DNA from: GYS-P2D sp964522505
GTDB lineage: Bacteria; Bacteroidota; Bacteroidia; Chitinophagales; Saprospiraceae
Direction of reading: 5' to 3'
DNA length: 64,000 nt
NCBI GenBank assembly: GCA_964522505.1
Contig: CAZFWJ010000009.1
Span: 1-64,000, forward strand
Made by a program: the position numbers and the translations under genes
Notes under the pieces: generated by a model
Databases searched by the model: none
What the model was told of the DNA's origin: nothing
The model's input: the letters and a program-made list of their open reading frames with translations, nothing else
Shown: piece after piece, positions 43,742-52,735 of the stretch
Position numbering within the stretch: position 1 is the stretch's first letter
How the letters are laid out: every line of letters starts with the position of its first letter

Positions 43742-44335
43742 TTATGACAGTTTATCTGCATATCTTTCGTCAAGTGCGAATTGATCAGGGTTCTTTGGAG
43801 TAATGGTGCGATAAAACTCAGATATCGTAACCATGTCTTGGTCTACATCTCCAGTGGGATGCAGTGCTTCGAAGTGAATTCCCGCTACTTTCCGCTTATA
43901 ATCAACATAGCCAAATACCATAGGCACCTTGGCTTGCATAGCCAAATGATAAAATCCTGATTTCCATTTGGTCGTAAGTCGTCGAGTCCCTTCTGGAGCA
44001 ATTACCAATGATATACGATCCATCTTAGAAAAGAAACCGGCCATCTGATCCACTTGGCTGGGGGCATTGGCACGATCTTTCTTGGGTGCTCTATTGATAC
44101 CTAAACCACCCAGCGGCTTGACAATCAAACTAAAAGGAAACTTCGTCCAGTCGTCTTTGATTGCAACTTTCATCGGCACCTCTAAAACCCAGAAACCTAC
44201 AATGACAAAGAAGAAATCCCAGTTAGTCGTATGTGGAGCAGCAAGACATACAGCTCGCTGCGCTTCAGGCGGAAGATGTTCATCAACACTCCAACCGATT
44301 ATCCAAAAGATTAGTCTACCAATGGCCTTTTTCAT
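43742..44335 (-). CDS. Lysophospholipid acyltransferase (PlsC-like)
   Basis: A 197-residue acyltransferase. The HX4D motif is in PHTTNWDFFF, and the second block VIAPEGTRRLT keeps the Glu missing in the 566-residue relative at 5647. A hydrophobic N-terminus (LIFWIIGWS) suits membrane association. It probably makes phosphatidic acid or an amide/ornithine lipid acyl ester. The ATG at 44335 is preferred to the TTG three codons upstream. It is 44 bases upstream of the M1 peptidase gene on the same strand. Confidence 0.83.
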   Translation of the reverse strand: MKKAIGRLIFWIIGWSVDEHLPPEAQRAVCLAAPHTTNWDFFFVIVGFWVLEVPMKVAIKDDWTKFPFSLIVKPLGGLGINRAPKKDRANAPSQVDQMAGFFSKMDRISLVIAPEGTRRLTTKWKSGFYHLAMQAKVPMVFGYVDYKRKVAGIHFEALHPTGDVDQDMVTISEFYRTITPKNPDQFALDERYADKLS

Positions 44336-44406
44336 GAACCACAAAGATGGGAGAATTATTGGTTGTGGTTTTGGGTATTTATTTGGTGATGAACCAGATT
44401 AGGTTA

Positions 44407-44782
44407 TCATCTATTATTCCTTAGGTCATAACAGACACTCGTATCGATTATAACTGTGGGTAAAGCTTCAATTTGCTCTATAGAAAGCTTGACAAGCTGA
44501 TCGTTTTCTAATAAATGAATCCTGGGTTCTTTATAGGCATTGTGTTCGTTAAGTTCATAAAGTCCAAATATGTACATACTACCCTAGCTTGATAAAAATC
44601 TAACGGATGAATTGATTGGTCATTTCTTTTTTCGATCTTCACAACTTCACTCCGTAGATTTCCTTGACACTAGTGTTCTCGGAAGTTATCAAACAAATAG
44701 CTCTATCGTCAAATGTTAGGCTCTTGTGAACACAGGAAGTTATTATTATAACGCATGCTAAGAACGTAGAAAGTTTACACAT
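44407..44782 (-). pseudogene. Frameshifted small lipoprotein gene
   Basis: The first frame (44639-44782) opens with a lipoprotein signal, MCKLSTFLACVIIITSC, and runs 47 residues to a TGA. A second frame continues VVKIEKRNDQSIHPLDFYQA, and a third runs 56 residues from 44577 to 44407 (YIFGLYELNEHNAYKEPRIH and on). Joining them gives about 125 plausible residues. Two frameshifts argue for a dead gene, because the rest of the window shows no such errors. The original family is unknown. Confidence 0.5.
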
Positions 44783-44806
44783 TGTCTTTCTATTAGATAA
44801 CCTGTT

Positions 44807-44842
44807 AAAAAAAAGAAGCTATCCCTTACGAGACAGCCTCTT
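44807..44842 (-). terminator. Terminator of the decayed secreted-protein gene
   Basis: On the minus strand a 13-bp stem (AAGAGGCTGTCTC pairing with GGGATAGCTTCTT, three wobbles) around GTAA is followed by a T-run. It sits 20 bases after the stop at 44862 and shows that the dead gene was once a proper transcription unit. Confidence 0.7.
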
Positions 44843-44861
44843 TTCACTTTAATCAACTAGG

Positions 44862-45285
44862 TCAATCATATCTTATATGACTTTTATCAAAGAATGATCC
44901 ACTAATAGGAATAAGATTTGTTGTGTCCAATTTTTCTTGAACTATCAATGAGTCCATCCTAGCTTTGTGATTCGAATTATCAAAATTTTGTACTGACACC
45001 AAAATGTTAAATGAACTCTTGGGGATATCAGTTGATTCAACACACTTTAATGTTTTATCAATAAAATTTTTAAAATCTTGGGAATAATGTCCTAACGTAC
45101 TCGATATTAAGAACTTATCATCAATCTTCTCAACCTCAAAATATCCTACTCCAGTAGCAGTACTATCAATTGACATACAACTTCACGAATCTTGTAAAAA
45201 AACACCAGTCGCCTGAATCACGGTGTTGTGATTTCACACAATTATTGAGACCCAAAATAAAGAGCAAGACTAAAACATGTTTCAT
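44862..45285 (-). pseudogene. Frameshifted small secreted-protein gene
   Basis: ATG 45285 opens a signal peptide, MKHVLVLLFILGLNNCVKSQ, that stops after 39 residues. The 104-residue frame at 44862-45176 (starting MSIDSTATGVGYFEVEKIDD) overlaps its end by 11 bases in another phase. It lacks its own signal peptide and is preceded in phase by a TGA. The simplest reading is one secreted protein of about 140 residues broken by a single frameshift. A terminator follows. A short cytoplasmic protein from 45176 cannot be ruled out. Confidence 0.5.
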
Positions 45286-45352
45286 TAATTAAAAGATTTT
45301 TATTTAGAGAAATATCTCTACTCAGAAAATAATTCGCATTCTTACTGGTCTA

Positions 45353-46615
45353 TTAAGCTTCTGCCATCTCTTTGAGTGCCACTACAAATGCATCAAGCTC
45401 TGCTATCGTTGTATACACATTTGGTGTGATGCGACAACCTTCTACTGGTGGACTATCAATGCCTACCGTCCATATCTGATATTCAGTTAGCAATTTCTTA
45501 GCCATCTCTTTAGGCTTTATGCCGGTGATGCCGACATTGGCAATCCCACAGGATCTGTGACGCTCTACAGGTGTATTGACATTGATATTCGGATGATTTC
45601 TCACTTGATCTGTCCAATATCGCTGCAGATATCTCAGCCGTGCTTCTTTTCGTTTTAATCCCATTTTATCGAGATAATCTATTGCATCATGGATTGCCAG
45701 ATCTGTATGTACAGGATGTGTCCCTGTATGATTTAGCTTTTTAATGTCGTCATCGTCTTTACCATACTCTGCAAACAAAGGCCATAAGTTTTTCGCCTTA
45801 CCTTTCTTGACATACAACAAACCCGCTCCGAGTGGTACGCTCAACCACTTATGTAGGCTTGAGCCGTAGTAATCGCAATTGAGATCGTTGATATCAAAGT
45901 CGAGATGTCCAATAACATGGGCACCGTCAACCATGACGTTTACACCATGACTGTGTGCCATATCACAGATTTTTTTGATAGGCAGTATATGACCAGTGAT
46001 ATTAATCATATGACAAACCATCAACAGCTTCGTTTTAGGCGTAATGGCCGATTCGTAGAGTGATACTATTTCAGCATCACTCCTAGGATGATTTGGAATT
46101 TGGATGATATTGCTCTTTATACCATATCGTTGTTCCATGAGCTTGAACTGGTTACGCATAGCACCATAATCTTGATGGGCGTATACCGCTTCATCTCCCT
46201 CCTTCCAAGGATAACCTCCTATGATGGTATCGAGAGACTCCGTAGTATTGCGAGTGATAACTACCTCATCAGGACTTGCACCAATGAGTGCTGCCAAGCG
46301 AGCCGCAGCAGAATCTTTATTGTCCCACTGTTCTGTTCGCATGTAGTAGGAAGCTTGATAATTCACATCTCCAATTAAGTCATGGTAGCGATCCATGGTA
46401 TATTGGGGTGTCATGCAGTAATATCCATTCTCGAGATTGATATAGTCAGGCTTTAATTTGTAGCCCTCTCGGATGCTTAGCCAATAATCCTCGTTCTGTG
46501 CTACTTGCTCGGGGCTGATACCCTCTAATATTAGATTCCATTGATCCATCTGATCAAATAGTGACGGAGAAACGGAAGCTGCGGCAAAGGCCTTAAGGAA
46601 TGTTCTTTTTTTCAC
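45353..46615 (-). CDS. Class V aminotransferase-fold PLP enzyme with Tat-like signal
   Basis: A 420-residue PLP enzyme of the isopenicillin-N-epimerase/cysteine desulfurase-like group. The N-terminus KKRTFLKAFAAASVSPS resembles a Tat signal (KR form). The PLP Lys is in SSLHKWLSVPLG, the preceding VDGAHVIGHLDFD binds the pyridine nitrogen with Asp, and ITRNTTESLDTII holds the phosphate. Such Tat-exported enzymes in Bacteroidota act on unknown amino-acid derivatives, often called epimerase or selenocysteine lyase-like. The GTG start at 46615 gives the clean signal; a longer frame upstream lacks one. Export and substrate are inferred. Confidence 0.8.
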   Translation of the reverse strand: MKKRTFLKAFAAASVSPSLFDQMDQWNLILEGISPEQVAQNEDYWLSIREGYKLKPDYINLENGYYCMTPQYTMDRYHDLIGDVNYQASYYMRTEQWDNKDSAAARLAALIGASPDEVVITRNTTESLDTIIGGYPWKEGDEAVYAHQDYGAMRNQFKLMEQRYGIKSNIIQIPNHPRSDAEIVSLYESAITPKTKLLMVCHMINITGHILPIKKICDMAHSHGVNVMVDGAHVIGHLDFDINDLNCDYYGSSLHKWLSVPLGAGLLYVKKGKAKNLWPLFAEYGKDDDDIKKLNHTGTHPVHTDLAIHDAIDYLDKMGLKRKEARLRYLQRYWTDQVRNHPNINVNTPVERHRSCGIANVGITGIKPKEMAKKLLTEYQIWTVGIDSPPVEGCRITPNVYTTIAELDAFVVALKEMAEA

Positions 46616-46684
46616 GCTTGAAGTATGAACACTTAAGATAGAAAGACTAATCCGAATTGTACTTTTAGATGCCAAATCATCTGT

Positions 46685-46830
46685 TGGTCGCCCCAACAAT
46701 TACTATAATAGGCAGAGGAATCGGTGGCCTGACATTGGCTATTCATTAGAGTAAGCAGGTATTGGCGTGGTTATCCCCTGATGCGTGTGTCTCAAAACTT
46801 GAAGAAGTCAACGCTGGCCTCTTGCTTGTA
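46685..46830 (+). pseudogene. Relic of an FAD-dependent monooxygenase gene
   Basis: The frame from 46693 reads PTITIIGRGIGGLTLAIH and then hits TAG at 46747. This is the FAD-binding N-terminus of UbiH/salicylate hydroxylase-like enzymes, with GxGxxG intact. Beyond stops and frame changes, AGIGVVIP and later EEVNAGLLL (46801-46827) still match the next conserved blocks. The rest of the gene is gone. Confidence 0.55.
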
Positions 46831-46898
46831 TCCATACCTTTCCATTGATGATCGCAGATTATAATAAGAAAGAATTAAATCTTAGATTCATTTGATTT

Positions 46899-47180
46899 AT
46901 GCTTATAACAGCGTTGGCCTGTATCATTGGATTAACAGTGCCGATATTTGGATTTAAGCCTATTAAAAGCTGGATTGCCGCTCAAGTATTCAATGTGCTT
47001 ATATTACCACTCGTAATCTTGAGCATAATGATTTTTATCAATAGAAAGTCATTAATGGGAGGTCAAAAAACGTGCATAGGTCTCAACATAAGGTTGTTTG
47101 ATTTATTGTTTCTTTTATGTGGGATTTCTTATAATGGAGTTTTAGCAATGATCGAAAAATTAACTAAAACTGTGATATGA
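46899..47180 (+). pseudogene. C-terminal fragment of an NRAMP-family metal transporter
   Basis: A 93-residue open frame with three hydrophobic segments. TVPIFGFKPIKSWIAAQVFN followed by VLILPLVILSIMIFINRKSL and MGGQK matches the last helices of NRAMP (MntH-like) manganese/iron transporters. The preceding nine helices are absent, so it cannot transport. It starts with ATG and overlaps the next gene as ATGA, so it might still be translated as a leader for that gene. I read it as a truncated remnant. Confidence 0.5.
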
Positions 47181-47737
47181 AGTATTTAAAATATGCGGCG
47201 ATAATTCTGAGTCTTTTAGTGATTATGTTTTTATTGATGGGAGTTGTTAAACCCACCATTGAATATAATAGTGAGATAACCGTAGATAAGTCGGTAGAAG
47301 AATCATGGAATGTTACTCAGGATCCTCACAAAATGTCAGAATGGATGACAGGATTCAAAAGTTTTGAACATGTTAGCGGAGAACCTGGTCAAGTGGGATC
47401 TGTATCCAATGTAATCTTTGAGGCTAATGGTTCAGAGACGGTCATAAAAGAAACCATTACTAGGATTATCCCTAACCACTCCATAGCAATGACCTTCGAA
47501 AATGACATGATGGAAATGGACTACGTTCTTGAGATGAAAGGTGATGCGAATCAAACTGAAATAAAGACCTATACCCAGGTAGAAGGGAATGGTACTATCA
47601 TGAAATCTTTCATAGCGATGGCTCCAGGTTCTTTCAAAAAGCAAGAGGATACTAATCTATCTATGCTCAAGAAAACCATAGAGACAAATACTGTAGATTA
47701 TGAGTCTCCAACAGTAGAACAAATAAGCAGTAACTAG
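47177..47737 (+). CDS. Membrane-anchored SRPBCC/polyketide-cyclase-like protein
   Basis: A 186-residue protein with a signal anchor (YAAIILSLLVIMFLLMGVV) and a START-like domain (residues 30-160: SEITVDKSVEESWNVTQDPH, then EWMTGFKSFEHVSGE and TEIKTYTQVEGNG). Members bind hydrophobic ligands. With the N-terminal helix it would face the periplasm. The ATG overlaps the upstream truncated transporter frame as ATGA. Its partner is unclear; the neighbouring relics suggest this region has been remodelled. Confidence 0.8.
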   Translation: MKYLKYAAIILSLLVIMFLLMGVVKPTIEYNSEITVDKSVEESWNVTQDPHKMSEWMTGFKSFEHVSGEPGQVGSVSNVIFEANGSETVIKETITRIIPNHSIAMTFENDMMEMDYVLEMKGDANQTEIKTYTQVEGNGTIMKSFIAMAPGSFKKQEDTNLSMLKKTIETNTVDYESPTVEQISSN

Positions 47738-47746
47738 AATCAAGAG

Positions 47747-49435
47747 TTAGACCCCTACAGGCATACTATTAACCAGCTCCTGTGTATAAGCCTCTTGAGG
47801 TGAGGTGATAATTTGATCTGCATTGCCTTGCTCAACAATCCTACCATCCTTCATTACGATGACTTCATCGCTTATATAGTGGATCACCGATAGATCATGA
47901 CTGATGAATATGATACTCAATTGGTACTTAGCCCTAAGACTATCTAGAAGATTTAGAATTTGCGATTGAATGGAAACATCTAAAGCCGATACGCTTTCGT
48001 CACAGATCAAGATCTGAGGTTCTACAGAGAGCGCTCGAGCGATACATACTCGCTGTCGTTGACCTCCTGAGAGTTGATGGGGGTATCTATCGTAATAATC
48101 TTCCTCTAAGCCAACCTCATTCAAGAGCTCTACTGCCCGTTCTTTAGCACTTCCAGGACGTAACTTGTGGTAGTTGATTGGTTCAAGAATTGCTTGGCCA
48201 ATGGTCATCCGAGGATTGAGGGAACCATATGGATCCTGAAAGATGATTTGAATCTGTCTTCGGAGATTTTTATCTGATGATAGAACACGGCCATCTATTA
48301 CTCTCCCATCATAGGTGATCTCGCCTTTGCTTGCGGGGATTACGCCACAAATACACTTAGCAACTGTGGACTTGCCTGATCCAGACTCCCCTACTATGCC
48401 TAGTACTGATCCTTTATATAACTTAAATGATACATTATCGACAGCTGTCAAATACTTTTTCCTTTGGAAGATAGCCAGAGGGTTCGTCCGATACTTAACG
48501 GTGAGATTATCTGCGGAAAGAACAATTTGATCTTTATCTATATCTGCTTGTGGTCGCTTTACCTGTTCATATTTACCAGACATCACCTTGTCAACAGTTG
48601 GAAGTTGAATCTCATTATATGAGGGCTTAGGACGACAAGCTAGTAGTGCTTGAGTATAGTCTGACTGTGGATTGCGAAAAGTTTCCGGGAGAATTCCTTG
48701 TTCTACTACATCTCCCTTGTACATGACTACTACCTTATTGCATAATTCATTCACTAAGTCCAAATCATGACAAACAAAGATTAGTGCAATGTCTTTCTCG
48801 ATTACGATGCGCTTCAATAATTGTATGATCTTCTTCTGCACCGTAACGTCTAACGCTGTTGTCGGCTCATCACAGATCATAACCTTAGGATCTCCTGCGA
48901 GAGCCATGGCAATGTTTACCCTTTGCAATTGTCCGCCACTGAGTTCATGTGGATAAGAACGATAGATCCGCTCTGCCTCTGGCAACTCTACAGAGTCTAT
49001 TAACTCTAACACCTTTGATTTGCGGTGGCCTTTTGGAACAATATTATGAATCTCGAGAACCTCCTCGATCTGAGAGCCGCAGCGCTTGACAGGATTTAGA
49101 GAACTCATAGGCTCTTGAAATACCATCGATATATCATTGCCACGAATATCTGAAAGAGCTTGTTCATCTAATTGGAGTAGATCAGACGATGATTCATCGC
49201 TATATCTGATCACTTTACCTGTGGTAACAGCATTAGGATTAGGATATATTAAGTTAAGGATAGACAGGCTTGTGACAGACTTTCCTGAGCCAGACTCCCC
49301 TACTACACCCAAGCAATCTCCTTCGTAAAGCTCAATATCCACACCATTGACAGCATCAGTTTCTCCAGTCTTTGTGCTGAATCTGACAGATAAATCTTGG
49401 ATATGTAAGAGTTTGCTTTTTGCCATTTTCTTCAA
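47747..49435 (-). CDS. Fused dipeptide/oligopeptide ABC transporter ATPase (DppD-DppF/YejF-like)
   Basis: A 562-residue protein with two ABC ATPase domains. Each has a Walker A GESGSGKS, a Q-loop, the signature (LSGGQLQRV, then LSGGQRQRV) and a Walker B (MICDEPTTALD, then LICDESVSALD). The second half ends like DppF. It powers import of peptides or related solutes together with two membrane subunits, none of which is in the window. The start MKKMAKSK could also be the second Met. Convergent with the SRPBCC gene, 9 bases apart. Confidence 0.93.
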   Translation of the reverse strand: MKKMAKSKLLHIQDLSVRFSTKTGETDAVNGVDIELYEGDCLGVVGESGSGKSVTSLSILNLIYPNPNAVTTGKVIRYSDESSSDLLQLDEQALSDIRGNDISMVFQEPMSSLNPVKRCGSQIEEVLEIHNIVPKGHRKSKVLELIDSVELPEAERIYRSYPHELSGGQLQRVNIAMALAGDPKVMICDEPTTALDVTVQKKIIQLLKRIVIEKDIALIFVCHDLDLVNELCNKVVVMYKGDVVEQGILPETFRNPQSDYTQALLACRPKPSYNEIQLPTVDKVMSGKYEQVKRPQADIDKDQIVLSADNLTVKYRTNPLAIFQRKKYLTAVDNVSFKLYKGSVLGIVGESGSGKSTVAKCICGVIPASKGEITYDGRVIDGRVLSSDKNLRRQIQIIFQDPYGSLNPRMTIGQAILEPINYHKLRPGSAKERAVELLNEVGLEEDYYDRYPHQLSGGQRQRVCIARALSVEPQILICDESVSALDVSIQSQILNLLDSLRAKYQLSIIFISHDLSVIHYISDEVIVMKDGRIVEQGNADQIITSPQEAYTQELVNSMPVGV

Positions 49436-49550
49436 GAAGCTGAGCGTTCTTCACAAGTATAAAGCTAATTGCTCCGTTATTAGCACGAAATTAACGATTA
49501 AGCAACCTGGCTCACCGTCTCTATAATGTATTCCTAAATCAGTTTACCGT

Positions 49551-52500
49551 ATGATGAAATGGATAAAACGTATACTCATATTATTGATCCTGCTCATAGT
49601 AGCTGGAGTAGTAACTATTGAGCTTAAAAAAGAAGCAATCATTAAGAAAGGCGTTGATGTAGTCAATAGCGAGCTGACGACGCCCATAACTTATGAATCA
49701 TCGGGTGTCTCATTCTTGTCTACATTTCCATCCTTAGGCGTAAAGCTAAAAGATGTTTCTATCGATGCCGATAAAGAAGGTGTCCCGGCGCTCATGAAGC
49801 TGGGAACATTCCAAGTCAATCTAAATATCATTGAGGCGCTTCAAAACAAGGAGTCCTACTCTATCAAAAAGCTATTGCTATCTGATGGAACTATTACGGC
49901 CTATATAGACCACATGGGAGAGAGCAATTATGATATTTCAAAAGAGTCCTCTGAAGAATCTAATGCCGCAAATGTCAGTTTAGAATCTTTTGAAGTGGAT
50001 AACATCAATCTGAGATATATCAATCATCAATCAAATACTTCTATTAGTATGAATGATATTAACGCCGATGGATCTATCAAATACCTTAATCAGACAGTCG
50101 ACGTGGAGCTTGACTACGATGCCATCGTTGATGGTGGATTTATTAGCGATCATCTGAAGATAAGTGGAGCAGGTTCCTTACTTCTAACAGATGATATGAC
50201 TAAGCTCAGCTTTGATGACCTAAAGACTAACATCAATGATCTTCCGATAATTAGCACGGGGGCAGTAAATTTTGATCCTACAGGTGATTTTAACATTTCA
50301 ATATCTTCACCTGAAACTGAAGTCAAGAAACTGGCTTCATTACTCAACGTATTTTATGAAAATGAATACAGCGCTCTCAAGTCTTCAGGCACCTATGATT
50401 TAAAAGGGACGATATCTGGTAATTCTTCAGGTACATATCCTCTGTATGATCTGTCACTAAAGATGAATAACGGTAGTCTGAGCTATCCAAGTCTGCCTAA
50501 GAAGATAGACAGACTCAATGCAAATATCTCGTTGGAAAACACAACACAGTCTACAGCTTTTACGAGTGTTGTAATCAATAGCCTTGATGTCGCCAGTGCA
50601 GGGAATTTTGTAAAAGCTCTTGGCAATGTTAAGCATCAATCAGATGCCTATGACGTAGATATCGATTCAGAATTCGAGATCAATCTGAATGATATCAAAG
50701 AGTGTATAACCCTTGAAGCAGGAACAGAATTGACAGGAATTCTCGATGGTAAATTAGCAATCAATACTTCTGTCAATAATAGCTTAGGCTTTATATCGAG
50801 CGGTATTGAGTTATTTGATGTCGATATAATAGGACGAGATATGAAGTATAGCGACCCTAGTGAGACATATCTTATTGAAGACCTAACCGTCTCAGGGAGT
50901 GATGAGCAGATCATGTATAAGTTAAAAGCTGAGACTCTTTCCTTTATTCAAGGACTTCATGTGGAAGGATCTGTGGAAGAACCCCTCTCTTTACTATCAG
51001 ATGAAAAGTCTACCTCAGGTGTTCTTAATGTGGCAATTACTAAAATTGACTACGCAGAGGATAGCTCTAAAGACACTGTATCTATAGTCACTTCATATCC
51101 TATCCCCAAGATTAACTTGATCACTGAGTTAGATATCAATGAAATCAATTATTCAAGCTATAGTATCAATGGATTAAGTGGGACGGGGAAGATAAGTGAC
51201 GAGAGCTCAAAGCTCGAATTTACGGCTGATGGAATAAACGGTAATATTATTACGGGAAAAGGAAGCTTGGATAAGTTACTTCAATATGGGTTAAATGGAG
51301 ATACACTCTCTGGAGACCTCACAGTATATAGTCCAGACTTAAATCTTGACAGTTTTATTTCTGATGATACAACTGGAACAAGCGGTATTACTGATCTACT
51401 TCCAAACAATATAGATCTCGACATATCTTACGACGTTGGCAAGGCTACTTTATATGGAATAGACTTGACGAAAGCATTGGGTGCTTTAGAGGTAAGCGGA
51501 AAACAGGTCACCATGTCGCAGAAAGCAAAATTCTTAGAAGGTGACATCACCTTGACTGGACAGTTTGATGACTTCATAGATGGAATTGGAGGGGTAGTTA
51601 TTGATGTTGATGTCAAAGATGTTTCCCTAAGCCAGACTGCCGAGAAAATCAAGTTGATCAATATGATATTGCCATTGAGCAAGTACATAAAGGGAGATTT
51701 TGATATGGTCTTTGAATTAAAGACGGAAATAGATCAAAACTATATTCCAGATCTAAATTCGATAAGTGCATTTGGCGAGTTAAAGACCAAGGATGGTGCG
51801 ATAAACGGATTTGCGCCTATCGATACATTTTTAAGCTATTTGAACAGATCCACATCGGATAAGACTTGGCAGATTAAGAACCTCAGTCGTTATTTCTTAG
51901 TGGAAGATGGTCGTGTTGTTGTTAAGGAAATGACCTTAACGAGAGGAGATATAGAGCTCTCATATGAAGGTACTCATGGCTTCAATCAAAATATCGACTA
52001 TCACGTAACCATGAGCCTACCGAGTTCTAAGTTCAACATGCAAAAAGCTCTGAAGCTGTTAGAAAACAAAGGAGTGCTCACTGAAAAGTTAGCTGGTATA
52101 ACTGATGATGTGCGAGTTGAGATCGATGCATATGTAAGTGGCAACCTTCTCAGGCCTAAAGTGAAACTCACGGACATAGCTCTTGCTAAAGGAAGTATCA
52201 GGGAGAGCATCACCGAAAGAATCACCCAAACTGTAGAGGAGAAAAAAGACGAAATAGAGCAAACAGTTCGTGATACTATCGATCATGTCCGCAATACCGT
52301 CCTCGATTCATTGAATACTATTAAGGATGATATCACAGCCAAGAAAGATTCCGTGCAGCAGGTCTTAGTTAGTGAAATTGACAGTAGTAAGAAGGAGATA
52401 GAAGGACAGGTGATAACAATCATTGACTCCCTTAAAGCGGGTAATGTAGACTCTTTAACTTCTAAAATTAACGACATCTTCAAAGGCCAAGAAAGCAAGA

Positions 52501-52559
52501 TTGATCAGATTAAGGACAAAATTAAATTTCCAATATTTAAAAAGAAGGGCGGTAATTAA
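49551..52559 (+). CDS. AsmA-family envelope protein
   Basis: A 1002-residue protein with an N-terminal membrane anchor (KRILILLILLIVAGVVTIEL), then a long beta-rich AsmA-like body. The typical C-terminal AsmA segment is ISAFGELKTKDGAINGFAPI and the strands after it. It ends with a charged coiled-coil tail (ITERITQTVEEKKDEIEQTV and onwards, to about residue 1000). Such proteins bridge the inner and outer membranes and are implicated in lipid transport and outer-membrane assembly. The start ATGATG is clear. No other gene shares the unit; the trp control region begins 48 bases after its stop. Confidence 0.85.
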   Translation: MMKWIKRILILLILLIVAGVVTIELKKEAIIKKGVDVVNSELTTPITYESSGVSFLSTFPSLGVKLKDVSIDADKEGVPALMKLGTFQVNLNIIEALQNKESYSIKKLLLSDGTITAYIDHMGESNYDISKESSEESNAANVSLESFEVDNINLRYINHQSNTSISMNDINADGSIKYLNQTVDVELDYDAIVDGGFISDHLKISGAGSLLLTDDMTKLSFDDLKTNINDLPIISTGAVNFDPTGDFNISISSPETEVKKLASLLNVFYENEYSALKSSGTYDLKGTISGNSSGTYPLYDLSLKMNNGSLSYPSLPKKIDRLNANISLENTTQSTAFTSVVINSLDVASAGNFVKALGNVKHQSDAYDVDIDSEFEINLNDIKECITLEAGTELTGILDGKLAINTSVNNSLGFISSGIELFDVDIIGRDMKYSDPSETYLIEDLTVSGSDEQIMYKLKAETLSFIQGLHVEGSVEEPLSLLSDEKSTSGVLNVAITKIDYAEDSSKDTVSIVTSYPIPKINLITELDINEINYSSYSINGLSGTGKISDESSKLEFTADGINGNIITGKGSLDKLLQYGLNGDTLSGDLTVYSPDLNLDSFISDDTTGTSGITDLLPNNIDLDISYDVGKATLYGIDLTKALGALEVSGKQVTMSQKAKFLEGDITLTGQFDDFIDGIGGVVIDVDVKDVSLSQTAEKIKLINMILPLSKYIKGDFDMVFELKTEIDQNYIPDLNSISAFGELKTKDGAINGFAPIDTFLSYLNRSTSDKTWQIKNLSRYFLVEDGRVVVKEMTLTRGDIELSYEGTHGFNQNIDYHVTMSLPSSKFNMQKALKLLENKGVLTEKLAGITDDVRVEIDAYVSGNLLRPKVKLTDIALAKGSIRESITERITQTVEEKKDEIEQTVRDTIDHVRNTVLDSLNTIKDDITAKKDSVQQVLVSEIDSSKKEIEGQVITIIDSLKAGNVDSLTSKINDIFKGQESKIDQIKDKIKFPIFKKKGGN

Positions 52560-52607
52560 TTGCATATTCCTGAATTACTCATTTACTTTGAGTCATAATA
52601 TTTGAAT

Positions 52608-52649
52608 ATGAAAATTTGGTGGTGGCATATTGATATTTCTCTGAGTTAG
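52608..52649 (+). CDS. trpL: Trp-rich leader peptide of the trp operon
   Basis: ATG to TAG encodes MKIWWWHIDISLS, 13 residues with three consecutive TGG codons (52617-52625). Position, length and placement ahead of a terminator and trpE are those of a ribosome-mediated attenuation leader. The peptide itself would have no function; its rate of translation reports tryptophanyl-tRNA supply. Confidence 0.85.
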   Translation: MKIWWWHIDISLS

Positions 52650-52681
52650 GAATGAACAACGCCATCAATTGATATAAGTAT

Positions 52682-52716
52682 AACGGCTTGTCGAATTATT
52701 CCGACAGGCCGTTTTT
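52682..52716 (+). terminator. Attenuator terminator upstream of trpE
   Basis: AACGGCTTGTCG and CGACAGGCCGTT form a 12-bp stem (one wobble) with an 8-base loop, followed by T-rich sequence. It sits 20 bases before the trpE ATG, so the only purpose I can see is conditional termination. Confidence 0.85.
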
Positions 52717-52735
52717 AGTTTTAAGAAGAGTGCGA

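Larger units (their letters stand above)
52583..52716 (+). promoter_or_regulatory. trp operon attenuator region (leader peptide, antiterminator, terminator)
   Basis: TTACTTTG at 52583-52590 is a near match to the -7 box. A 13-codon leader with three Trp codons (52608-52649) follows. Region 1 TGGTGGC (52620-52626) can pair with region 2 GCCATCA (52661-52667; one G-U). Region 2 ACAACGCC (52656-52663) can instead pair with region 3 GGCTTGT (52685-52691; one bulged C). Region 3 also forms the terminator with region 4. Stalling at the Trp codons would free region 2 and prevent termination, and fast translation to the stop at 52649 would cover region 2 and allow termination. Pairings are from inspection; energies were not calculated. 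Confidence 0.75.

Noticed and set aside
52688..52735. A 16-residue N-terminal extension of TrpE
   Set aside because: This start lies inside the terminator hairpin, so the ATG at 52736 is the real one.
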